This document shows, piece after piece, positions 41,561 to 49,179 of a stretch of DNA of 64,000 nt. Position 1 is the stretch's first letter. Each line of letters opens with the position of its first letter. Origin of the DNA: Elusimicrobiota bacterium (GTDB lineage: Bacteria; Elusimicrobiota; Elusimicrobia; UBA1565; UBA9628). Both the position numbers and the translations under genes were made by a program. The DNA lies in NCBI GenBank assembly GCA_026388095.1, contig JAPLKL010000063.1, positions 60,266 through 124,265 of the forward strand, given 5' to 3'. Under the pieces are notes generated by a model. That model was not told the DNA's origin. It made no database searches and saw nothing but the letters and a program-made list of their open reading frames with translations.

Positions 41561-42091
41561 ATGAGCAGACCAATCCTCGCCGCCCCGCTGGCCGCCCTCG
41601 CCCTGGCCGCTTTGGCCGGCTGCGCCGGCCCCACCGTCTACCAGAACACCAGCTGGGGCATGAACGAGAAAGCCTTCAAGATCGCCCGGCCCGCCGCAAC
41701 CGCCGCGGGAGACCGCCAATGGCTCGAAGACACCACCATCAACGGCCTCAAAGCCGCCGTCACCTACCGCATGGGCGCCAAAGGCCTGCACGACGTCACC
41801 GTGCTCTTCGACCCCGTCCAGGTCGCCAAGGATCAGTACATCGACACCTACCACCAGGTCAAAGCTTTGCTCAGCGACAAATACGGCGCTCCCGAAGCCC
41901 AGGCCACCGACCTCGTCGTCCGCTCCCAGAAATACATCATCACCCAGGCCCCCGACTACCAGAGCAAAAGCATCTTCCGCACGCGCCTGGCCCTCATCGA
42001 GCTCACCTGCGAAGGCGCCTGCGACGGCACCCCCGGCAACGGCGTCATGATCACCTACGGCGAGCCCAAAGCCCCCACCGAAGGACTCTAG
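41561..42091 (+). CDS. Lipoprotein of unknown function
   Basis: A 176-residue protein with a clear lipoprotein signal (ALAALAGC, cysteine at residue 21). The mature part has no recognised family; it contains YQNTSWGMNEKAFKIAR and ends with VMITYGEPKAPTEGL. The ALFD-type beta pattern suggests a compact periplasmic domain. ATG 41561 is preferred to an upstream start because the TATAAT box immediately precedes it. A TPR protein follows after 10 bp. Confidence 0.75.
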   Translation: MSRPILAAPLAALALAALAGCAGPTVYQNTSWGMNEKAFKIARPAATAAGDRQWLEDTTINGLKAAVTYRMGAKGLHDVTVLFDPVQVAKDQYIDTYHQVKALLSDKYGAPEAQATDLVVRSQKYIITQAPDYQSKSIFRTRLALIELTCEGACDGTPGNGVMITYGEPKAPTEGL

Positions 42092-42101
42092 GCGGCAGGC
42101 C

Positions 42102-42602
42102 GTGCTCTTCTTGGCCTGCGCGGGGCTGCTCTCCGCCGTGTCCGTCTACGCCGTGGACCGCATCGAGCGCATGACCGAAGGTCCCGTGCCGGCCGACCCC
42201 GACCTCCTGAAGGTCGTGTTCCGCTCGGGCCTCCTGGTCACTTGCATCTTCGCCTACGCCATCATCACCGGGACCAGCCGCTCCTACATCGCCATGGCCC
42301 TCCTACCCTTCATCGTGGCCGCGACCCTGGCCGCGGCTTACGCCTGGAAGACCCACCACCTCAAGACCGCGGCGCAACTTCGGACCATCCGCTTCGACCG
42401 CGATGTCCGCGAATGCATCGAGGCGCTCCGCAGGGATCCCAAGAATGCCGCGGCCCACGCGCGCCTGGCCGAGATCTACGAGGAAGCCCGCGACTGGCCC
42501 AAAGCCGTGGAGCACGGCCGCAGACTCTGCGAACTCGAGCCCAGCGAGAAGAACCGCAGGCGCCTGGCGCAGTTGGAAAGACAGGGTCAGGGCAACAGCT
42601 GA
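42102..42602 (+). CDS. Small membrane protein with TPR-like C-terminus
   Basis: A 166-residue protein. Three hydrophobic segments (about 1-18, 42-58 and 64-82) are followed by a soluble TPR-like pair of helices (AAHARLAEIYEEARDWPKAV). The start is GTG 42102, with GCAGG upstream. It overlaps the convergent lipoprotein gene by 16 bp at the 3' ends. Function unknown. Confidence 0.65.
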   Translation: MLFLACAGLLSAVSVYAVDRIERMTEGPVPADPDLLKVVFRSGLLVTCIFAYAIITGTSRSYIAMALLPFIVAATLAAAYAWKTHHLKTAAQLRTIRFDRDVRECIEALRRDPKNAAAHARLAEIYEEARDWPKAVEHGRRLCELEPSEKNRRRLAQLERQGQGNS

Positions 42603-43465
42603 TCGTCGTACGTCTCTGACGATATCGGCTTGGGCTCCGGCTGGACCGGGACCTGGACCGGCGGCGCCGCGGCCTCCGGCGGGGTCTCGGACGCGGCGGA
42701 AACAGCCACCGCTGGATGGGCAGGCTCGGCCGCGACCGCGGGCGCGGTCGGCTCGACAGCGGCCACGGGCGGCGCCGCAACAGGCGCAGGCACGGCCGGA
42801 GGAGCGGCGGGCCGCGCCTTGAACAAGGCCCGGTCGTCTATGAGCCGCTGGACCAGCTTGGCGATGACATTGTCAGCCGCGGCCGGAGGGCCGACCTTCA
42901 TGGTCTTCATCTCCGCGAACATGGAGACCATGGACTTCGCCTCCACGTCCACCGTCTCGTCGTAGGAGCGGACGCTCCGGCCGGCCGCGTCCTCCACCGA
43001 GAGCACGCCCTGGGCCAGATGGTGGCTGGTCTCGGACATGATCGCTCCCGTGATGAGTCCCGTGAAGACGCACAGCACGATCTTCGGCGCCTGCCAGGGG
43101 TCCTGGTTGAACTTGTAGCCGAACTGCGCGGAGATGACCAAGTCCACGTCCGCGTAAGCTTCCCGGGAGAGCCGCAGCGGGAAGCGCACGTCCTGGAACA
43201 GCCGCGACTGACGCAGGGCTTGCGCGAACTTCGGCCCGAAGGCATAGCCCTCGCGCTCCAGCATCTGCTGCGTGGTCAACGGGTCGTTCACGGCCAAAGC
43301 GGAGCGCTGTTCGTCGAGCACCAGGCCCACGCGCAGAGGCAGAGGCGGCTCCGAAGACCGGGGCATGGACGACACCGGCTCGGGCTTGAGAGTGTAATGC
43401 GTGCAGCCCGTGACGCCGACAAGGACGGCCAAAAACGCGGCGGCAACGGCTGGCGCGGCTCTCAT
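42587..43465 (-). CDS. Lipoprotein with Pro/Ala-rich C-terminal tail
   Basis: Four ATG codons stand in a row at 43474-43463. The last (43465) is chosen because a TATCAT box ends seven bases before it. The 292-residue protein has a lipobox at VGVTGC, a domain of about 190 residues (LRVGLVLDEQRSALAVND, DLVISAQFGYKFNQD, FTGLITGAIMSETSHHL) and a tail of some 80 residues rich in Pro, Ala and Val that could span the periplasm or wall. No family is recognised with certainty. Confidence 0.68.
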   Translation of the reverse strand: MRAAPAVAAAFLAVLVGVTGCTHYTLKPEPVSSMPRSSEPPLPLRVGLVLDEQRSALAVNDPLTTQQMLEREGYAFGPKFAQALRQSRLFQDVRFPLRLSREAYADVDLVISAQFGYKFNQDPWQAPKIVLCVFTGLITGAIMSETSHHLAQGVLSVEDAAGRSVRSYDETVDVEAKSMVSMFAEMKTMKVGPPAAADNVIAKLVQRLIDDRALFKARPAAPPAVPAPVAAPPVAAVEPTAPAVAAEPAHPAVAVSAASETPPEAAAPPVQVPVQPEPKPISSETYDDQLLP

Positions 43466-43532
43466 CATCATCATGATACCATTCCGGGAACGCGCCCGCC
43501 CGGCGCATTCGATGAGCGCGGCTCATTCATGC

Positions 43533-43538
43533 TATTAT
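43533..43538 (+). promoter_or_regulatory. Extended -10 box of the homospermidine operon
   Basis: TGC-TATTAT (box 43533-43538) lies 55 bases before the homospermidine synthase ATG. This transcript therefore has an ordinary leader, with GAGGAG as Shine-Dalgarno. Confidence 0.5.
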
Positions 43539-43593
43539 TCATGACGCTGTTTTATCATGCCAGCGAACCTGAAAAGCCGAGGAGTTTCCACCC

Positions 43594-45051
43594 ATGAACA
43601 AGTTCGATAAGAAAGTCCTTTTTGTAGGCTACGGCGCCGTGGCGCAATGCGCCCTTCCCATCCTGATGAAGCTCCTGAAGGTCTCGCCCAAGCAGGTCAC
43701 GGTGATGGATTTCGAGGACCGCAAAGCCGCGCTCAAGCCCTCGATCGCCAAAGGCGTCAAATGGGTGCGCAACCGCGTCACCAAGCAGAACCTCAGCCCC
43801 TTGCTGGGCAAACATCTCAAGGAAGGCGACGTGCTCATCGACCTGGCCTGGAACATCGACGCCCTCGTGCTCCTGCAGTGGTGCCACGACCGCGGCGTGC
43901 TCTACATCAACACCTCCACCGAGGTCTGGGACCCCTACGCCGGCGCCGAGAACAAGCACCCCACCGAGCGCACCCTCTACTGGCGGCACATGAACGTGCG
44001 GCGCATGATGGCCAAGTGGGACCGGCCCGGTCCCACCGCGGTGCTCGAGCACGGCGCCAACCCCGGACTCATCTCCCACTTCACCAAGTACGGCCTGCTC
44101 GACATCGCCAAGAACCTGCTCGCCGAGCGCAAGGTCAAAGGCAAGGCCGCCGAGGAGCTGCGCCAGCTCGTCAGCGACCAGACCTTCAACGTCCTGGCCC
44201 AGAAGCTCGGCGTCAAGGTCATCCACGTCAGCGAGCGCGACACGCAGATCTCCGACGTGCCCAAGCAGGTCGACGAGTTCGTCAACACCTGGAGCGTGGA
44301 AGGCTTCCGCGAGGAGGGCGTCACCACGGCCGAGATGGGCTGGGGCACGCACGAAAAAGAGCTGCCGGCCATGGCCTACCAGCACAAGAGCGGCCCCAAG
44401 AACCAGATCTGCCTGGCGCGCATGGGCATGAACACCTGGGTCTCCACCTGGGTTCCCGACTACTGCATCCGGGGCATGGTGGTGCGCCACGGCGAGGCCT
44501 TCACCATCTCCGACCACCTCACGGTCTGGAAGAACGGCAAGGCGGTGTATCGCCCCACCGTGCACTACGCCTACTGCCCCAGCGACAACGCCATCATCTC
44601 GCTCAACGAGCTGCGCGGCTACGACTACCAGCTCCAGCCCAAGGTCCGCATCATGAACGACGAGATCATCAAGGGCTCGGACATCCTGGGCGCGCTGCTC
44701 ATGGGGCATCCCTACAACGCCTGGTGGTGCGGCAGCGACCTCTCCATCGAGCAGTCGCGCCGCCTGGTGCCGCACCAGAACGCCACCACCATGCAGGTCG
44801 CCATCTCGGTGGTGGCCGCCACGATGTGGATGATCGACAACCCGGAGCGGGGCGTGCTGGTCCCCGACGACCTGCCTCACGAGTTCGTGCTCAAGACCGC
44901 CATGCCCTACCTGGGCAAGTTCATCTCCAAGCGCTCGGATTGGACGCCGCTCAAGCATTACACCAACGCCTTCCTGGGCTTCAATAACCCGGCCGTGGAC
45001 CGGAAGGACCCCTGGCAGTTCAAGAACTTCCTGATCACGGACGGCGACTAG
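43594..45051 (+). CDS. hss: Homospermidine synthase
   Basis: NAD-dependent enzyme joining two putrescines, or putrescine and spermidine, into homospermidine. The 485 residues match bacterial HSS (about 480). The Rossmann start is LFVGYGAVAQCALPIL; further HSS hallmarks are STEVWDPY, EHGANPGLISHF, WGTHEKELPAMA, GHPYNAWWCGSDLS and RLVPHQNATTMQVA. Generic annotation may call it saccharopine dehydrogenase, but these motifs and the neighbouring decarboxylase argue for HSS. The operon continues with ornithine decarboxylase 21 bp later. Confidence 0.92.
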   Translation: MNKFDKKVLFVGYGAVAQCALPILMKLLKVSPKQVTVMDFEDRKAALKPSIAKGVKWVRNRVTKQNLSPLLGKHLKEGDVLIDLAWNIDALVLLQWCHDRGVLYINTSTEVWDPYAGAENKHPTERTLYWRHMNVRRMMAKWDRPGPTAVLEHGANPGLISHFTKYGLLDIAKNLLAERKVKGKAAEELRQLVSDQTFNVLAQKLGVKVIHVSERDTQISDVPKQVDEFVNTWSVEGFREEGVTTAEMGWGTHEKELPAMAYQHKSGPKNQICLARMGMNTWVSTWVPDYCIRGMVVRHGEAFTISDHLTVWKNGKAVYRPTVHYAYCPSDNAIISLNELRGYDYQLQPKVRIMNDEIIKGSDILGALLMGHPYNAWWCGSDLSIEQSRRLVPHQNATTMQVAISVVAATMWMIDNPERGVLVPDDLPHEFVLKTAMPYLGKFISKRSDWTPLKHYTNAFLGFNNPAVDRKDPWQFKNFLITDGD

Positions 45052-45072
45052 GTCTCAAAGGAGAGAGGACAG

Positions 45073-46215
45073 ATGATCCCGCGCAAACAGCTGCAGAAGC
45101 TCGCGTCCCGGCACGGCACGCCCCTCTTCGTGGTGGACCACGAGGAGATCCGGCGCAACTACGCCACCTTCAAGAAGTACCTGCCCCGGGTCCAAGCCTA
45201 CTACGCGGTCAAGGCCGAGCCCCTGCCTGAGATCGTCGAGACCCTCTACAAGGCGGGCGCGAGCTTCGACGTGGCCTCCATGCCCGAGTTCCGCATCGTC
45301 CACGAGAACATCAAGCGCCTGCCCGCCAAGCAGCGCCAGGACTGGATCTGGGACAAGATCATCTACGCCAACCCCATCAAGGCCAACGAGACCCTGCGCC
45401 AGCTCGACCCCTACAAGCCGCTGGTGACCTACGACAACGTCGAGGAGATCTACAAGATCAAGAAGTACGCGCCGCACGCGGGTCTGGCCCTGCGCATCCG
45501 GGTGCCCAACACCGGGGCCATGGTGGAGCTCTCCTCCAAGTTCGGGGCCGCGCCCGGCGAAGCGGTGGACCTCATCCTGGCCGCGGTCAAGGCCGGGCTG
45601 GTGGTGGAGGGACTGAGCTTCCACGTGGGCAGCCAGACCACCAACTTCGAGAACTTCGTGCAGGCCATCAACCTGGCCGCCGACATCTTCAAGGAGGCGC
45701 GCGAGCGCGGCTACACGCGCATGAACGTGCTCGACATCGGCGGCGGGTTCCCGGCGCCTTACGACGAGACGGTCAAGCCCTTCAAGATGCTGGCCACCAA
45801 GATCAACGCCGAGCTCGACCGGCTCTTCCCGCGCGACATCGAGATCCTGGCCGAGCCGGGCCGCTTCATGATCGCCACGGCGGCGACCTCGGTGGTCACC
45901 ATCCTGGGCAAGGCGCTGCGCGACGGCAAGGTCTGCTACTACGTCGACGACGGGGTCTACCACACCTACTCGGGCATCATCTTCGACCACTGCCATTACC
46001 ACCTCAAGTCCTTCCGCAAGGGCCCGGCGCAGATCTGCGGCGTCTTCGGCCCGACCTGCGACGCGCTGGACGTCATCTCCATGTCGGAGAGCCTCCCCGC
46101 GGACCTGGAGCTCGGGGAGCTCCTCTATAGCCCGAACATCGGGGCCTACAGCCACGCCTCGTCCACCTACTTCAACGGCTTCCCGCCCGCGAAGGTGGTG
46201 CACGTCAACCGCTAG
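45073..46215 (+). CDS. Ornithine decarboxylase, alanine-racemase-fold (type III) family
   Basis: A PLP enzyme of 380 residues, making putrescine from ornithine. PLP lysine in YYAVKAEPLP, then HVGSQ, DIGGGFP, EPGRF and the catalytic CGVFGPTCDALDVI, a form characteristic of ornithine rather than diaminopimelate decarboxylases. Some relatives also accept lysine. Position directly after homospermidine synthase supports a putrescine-to-homospermidine pathway. GAGAGAGG lies before the ATG. Confidence 0.9.
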   Translation: MIPRKQLQKLASRHGTPLFVVDHEEIRRNYATFKKYLPRVQAYYAVKAEPLPEIVETLYKAGASFDVASMPEFRIVHENIKRLPAKQRQDWIWDKIIYANPIKANETLRQLDPYKPLVTYDNVEEIYKIKKYAPHAGLALRIRVPNTGAMVELSSKFGAAPGEAVDLILAAVKAGLVVEGLSFHVGSQTTNFENFVQAINLAADIFKEARERGYTRMNVLDIGGGFPAPYDETVKPFKMLATKINAELDRLFPRDIEILAEPGRFMIATAATSVVTILGKALRDGKVCYYVDDGVYHTYSGIIFDHCHYHLKSFRKGPAQICGVFGPTCDALDVISMSESLPADLELGELLYSPNIGAYSHASSTYFNGFPPAKVVHVNR

Positions 46216-46222
46216 GTCGGGC

Positions 46223-46681
46223 TTGCGCTATCTCATCGGGGTCGGCACCTACGCGGCCTTCGACGATTCCATCGGCTTGCGCATCGTCGAGCGCATCGCG
46301 GAGGGGGGGTTGGAGCGAGGCTTCCGGGCCATCGACCTTTCCGGCAACATGGTGAACCTCCTGAACTACCTGGAGAAGGACAGCGAGCATATCCTCATCG
46401 TGGACAGCGCGAAGATGGGCCGCAAGGCCGGCGATTACGAGTTCTTCAGGCCGGAGGACGTGGAGACCAGAAAGCAGCTCGCCGGGTTCTCCACGCATGA
46501 AGGCGACCTGCTCAAGGTCCTGGAGTTCGCCCGGGAGCTGAAGTACCGCATCCCCCCCATCACCTTGATGGGCATCGAGCCGGAGACCGTCAAGAGCGAG
46601 ATGGGACTCTCCGCGGCCTTGCAGGCGCGCCTCGACGAGTATGCCGAGGCCGCCATCCGGCGCTGCCTCGGGCCGAGCTAG
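46223..46681 (+). CDS. NiFe hydrogenase maturation protease (HycI/HyaD family)
   Basis: A 152-residue endopeptidase that trims the C-terminus of the hydrogenase large subunit after nickel insertion. Family features: LIGVGTYAAFDDSIGLRIVE with its metal-binding Asp, ILIVDSAKMG with the second Asp, FSTHEGDLL with a His, and ITLMGIEPETVKSEMGLS. The usual GIGN near the start reads GVGT. The start is TTG 46223, seven bases after the decarboxylase stop; no better start exists. Its natural substrate is probably the HydA encoded at 36700. Confidence 0.85.
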   Translation: MRYLIGVGTYAAFDDSIGLRIVERIAEGGLERGFRAIDLSGNMVNLLNYLEKDSEHILIVDSAKMGRKAGDYEFFRPEDVETRKQLAGFSTHEGDLLKVLEFARELKYRIPPITLMGIEPETVKSEMGLSAALQARLDEYAEAAIRRCLGPS

Positions 46682-46685
46682 GCGG

Positions 46686-47696
46686 CTATCTCATGCAGGC
46701 CTTGTGATAGCCCCTGGCCTTCGCTGACTTAAAAAGGGCTTTCGCGTCCGGCGTGGCCAGGCCGGATTCGTCCTGGTCCGGTCCCAAAGCCGCGCCCAAG
46801 GCGCCGCCCACGTCGAGCATGTACTTCAGCATCTCGGGAGGCGGCTTGCCTCCCGACTCCGAGCTGGAGGCCTCGAAGCGCCCGCGCAAAGTGACACAGG
46901 CCTTGTCCGGGCAGTCGTTCATGAGCTTCTCCACAAGGCAGGCGGGCAGGTCCTTGGCGCGGACCTTGCGCAGGGCCTCCTCGTCGATCATCGGCTTGCC
47001 GAGCTTGCAGAGATAGGCGTAGCGGCGCAAGGTGGGGCACTCCCTCTGATCCGCCTTGCCCGCGCAGGAGTAGTCTTCGAGCTCCGGTATGCTCACCGAG
47101 CCCTGGGACTGGTAGTTGCGCAGCCGGTCCACCTCGTCGGTGCCCACGCCCCCGAAGCAGGCGAACTGGCAGCCGTAGACCGCGTCCGGGGAACCGGGCC
47201 GGGCGTGGACCTGGGCCGAGACGATGTACTGGGCGCCGGGGTCCACGGCGTGGATCAGCTCGTGGAATATGCGCGCGTCCAGGGGATATTGGATGGCGTG
47301 GGTCTTCAGCGGCAGCACCAGGTCCACGGAGCCGTCCTGATAGCGCTCGATGCGGCCGCCCTCCGTGCCGGTCTCGTCGCCGCAGAGCAGGCGCAGTTTA
47401 TTCCGGGCCAGGGCTTTCTGGATCTTGCCGGACATGGCGGGATTGAGCCGGTTCAGGCAGGAGGACGCGGCATCCGCGGCGCGCTCAGAGGCCTGAGCGA
47501 GCTGCTGCGCGGCCGCCTGCGGACATTCCGGCGATATGGGAAGCTTCGCCGTGGCCACGAGAGCCCCCGGGACCGCGGCCACTTTCGCGCGGACCTTGTC
47601 GCAGGACCCGCCGGCCAGCCGGCACAGGGCGTCCTGGGCCTGGTCCGCGAAGGCCGTGGCGGAAAGGAGAAGCAAGGCGGCCGGCCAGAGGGGCAT
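46686..47696 (-). CDS. Exported protein with HExxH zinc-protease motif
   Basis: A 336-residue protein with a signal peptide (about 1-17, ending AFADQ) and numerous cysteines suited to an oxidising compartment. RIFHELIHAVDPGAQ contains HELIH, the zincin-type zinc and catalytic motif; a possible third ligand is not obvious. No peptidase family is recognised. ATG 47696 is chosen because AGGAGG lies five bases upstream; a GTG two codons earlier also fits. It is convergent with the maturation protease (4-bp gap). Confidence 0.68.
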   Translation of the reverse strand: MPLWPAALLLLSATAFADQAQDALCRLAGGSCDKVRAKVAAVPGALVATAKLPISPECPQAAAQQLAQASERAADAASSCLNRLNPAMSGKIQKALARNKLRLLCGDETGTEGGRIERYQDGSVDLVLPLKTHAIQYPLDARIFHELIHAVDPGAQYIVSAQVHARPGSPDAVYGCQFACFGGVGTDEVDRLRNYQSQGSVSIPELEDYSCAGKADQRECPTLRRYAYLCKLGKPMIDEEALRKVRAKDLPACLVEKLMNDCPDKACVTLRGRFEASSSESGGKPPPEMLKYMLDVGGALGAALGPDQDESGLATPDAKALFKSAKARGYHKACMR

Positions 47697-47755
47697 CCCC
47701 ACCTCCTGAATTAGGGAGCTTCAACAATGGATATAGCCCCGGGAAGGGGGCGCTG

Positions 47756-48706
47756 TCAAGATATGTCTCGGCCGCTGGTCCCGGAGCGCAGAGTGCGCCA
47801 GTCCAGCCGGAACCCGCCCAGGAGCGCGTCCATCGCCTCTTGCACCGGCGCGCTGGAGTGCGGATGCCGGCTGCACAGCAGCCACAGGTTCTCGCGTATC
47901 CCCAAGGACCGCTCGTGGAGCTTCACGAGGCGGCCCCGCTCCAGGTGGCGCTGGATGGTGAAGGGGTCCAGGAAGCCCACGCCTTCTCCGCGCAGGGCCA
48001 TGGCCAGGATGAGGTCCGGGTCCTCCACCTCGGCCTGGATGCTGGGCAGGACCCCGTTGCGGCGCAGGAAATCCATGGCGTCTTTGTGCAGCGGGTTGTC
48101 CTCGGCGCGCACCATGAGCGGCAGCTCCTCCAGCATCCGGGGAAAGCTCCGGCCCCGGGCCTTGAGCGCGGGCGTGGCCACGAAGAAGTGCGGGATGCTC
48201 GCCACCAAGCGGCTGCGGAAATCCGGGCCCAAGGCCGGGGAGAAGTCCACGTTGGAAAGGACGATGTCGAACATGCGCCGGCGCAGCTTGTCCTCCAGCC
48301 CCTCGGGGGTGCCGGAGGCGATCTTCACGATCATCCCGGGCTCGCGCTCCTTGACCGCCTGGGCCACGGCCAGGACCTTCTCGCGCGAGATGGAGCGGCA
48401 GAAGCCCAGCCGCAGATAGCGCGTGGCCGCGGCTTCGCCGCCGCGCAGCCGGCCGGCCAGCTCCTCGGCCTGGCCGAAGATGCGCTCGCAGTACTCGAAG
48501 ACCACCCGCCCCTCCGTGTTCGGGGTCACCCCGCGCCGGGAGCGCAGCAGCAGGCGCCGGCCCACGGAGCGCTCCAACTGCTGGAGCTGCTGGCTCAGCG
48601 TGGACTGGTTGAGCAGGAGCTGGCGCGTGGCCGCGGAGATGCTGCCCGCCTTGGTGATGATCCAGAAATAGTAGAGCTGGTTGAAGTTGAAAGGCATCAT
48701 CGACAT
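47756..48706 (-). CDS. LysR-family transcriptional regulator (NhaR-like)
   Basis: A 316-residue regulator. The N-terminal winged helix is FNQLYYFWIITKAGSISAAT followed by NQSTLSQQLQQLERSVG, close to NhaR-type LysR proteins; the C-terminal two-lobed effector domain runs from about residue 92. It is transcribed away from the atypical-enzyme cluster that starts at 48771, the usual arrangement for a LysR controlling its divergent neighbour. The start may be the first, third or fourth codon (MSMM). Confidence 0.9.
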   Translation of the reverse strand: MSMMPFNFNQLYYFWIITKAGSISAATRQLLLNQSTLSQQLQQLERSVGRRLLLRSRRGVTPNTEGRVVFEYCERIFGQAEELAGRLRGGEAAATRYLRLGFCRSISREKVLAVAQAVKEREPGMIVKIASGTPEGLEDKLRRRMFDIVLSNVDFSPALGPDFRSRLVASIPHFFVATPALKARGRSFPRMLEELPLMVRAEDNPLHKDAMDFLRRNGVLPSIQAEVEDPDLILAMALRGEGVGFLDPFTIQRHLERGRLVKLHERSLGIRENLWLLCSRHPHSSAPVQEAMDALLGGFRLDWRTLRSGTSGRDIS

Positions 48707-48735
48707 AACCGATAGGATATATCATAAATATCGCT

Positions 48736-48764
48736 TTTACAAATACCAGGTGCCGCGCTATCCT
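48736..48764 (+). promoter_or_regulatory. Promoter of the receiver/acetate-kinase cluster
   Basis: TTTACA (48736-48741), a 17-bp spacer and TATCCT (48759-48764) form a good sigma-70-type promoter. The GTG at 48771 begins six bases after the -10 box, predicting a leaderless transcript. It lies in the 64-bp divergent spacer with the LysR gene, where LysR binding is expected. Confidence 0.65.
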
Positions 48765-48770
48765 ATGGGT

Positions 48771-49175
48771 GTGAAGATCCGCAGCCTGCCCTCGGTGGCG
48801 ACGGTGGTCCTGGCCGTGGACGACGACGCGTCCGTGCGCGCGGAGGTGGCCGCGGCCATGCCCCGGTCCTACCGGCTCATCGCCCTGCCGGACGGCTCCG
48901 AGTTCATGGAGACCGTGGAGGCCTATGAGCCCGACCTCGTCATCCTGAACCCGCAGGCGCCAGGAGAGGACGGCGTCAGCCTGGCCCGGCGCCTGCGCAG
49001 CCGCGCCGAGTTCCGGCACATCCCGGTCCTGTTCCTGACCTCCATGAATGAGGAGGCAGCCTGGCGCCGCCTGCTGGAGGGCCAGGGCGACGCGGTCCTG
49101 GCCAAGCCGTTCGCCCCCGGGGAACTGCGCAACGCCATCGTGCGCTTGGTGGAAGGCCGGATAGAGCAAGGGTGA
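48771..49175 (+). CDS. Receiver-domain protein with Asn at the phospho-acceptor position
   Basis: A single CheY-like receiver (134 residues) with no output domain. The acidic pair is in VLAVDDDASVR, the Thr/Ser site in VLFLTSMNEE and the conserved Lys in AVLAKPFAPGEL. The phospho-acceptor segment reads VILNPQAPGEDG: Asn (codon at 48948-48950) replaces the usual Asp. Phosphorylation in the normal way is therefore unlikely. GTG 48771 is preferred on promoter spacing; ATG 48765 is two codons upstream. It precedes the acetate kinase gene by 4 bp. Confidence 0.82.
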   Translation: MKIRSLPSVATVVLAVDDDASVRAEVAAAMPRSYRLIALPDGSEFMETVEAYEPDLVILNPQAPGEDGVSLARRLRSRAEFRHIPVLFLTSMNEEAAWRRLLEGQGDAVLAKPFAPGELRNAIVRLVEGRIEQG

Positions 49176-49179
49176 GACC

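Noticed and set aside
43594..45051. Calling this gene saccharopine dehydrogenase
   Set aside because: Homospermidine synthase hallmarks and the adjacent ornithine decarboxylase fit homospermidine synthase better.
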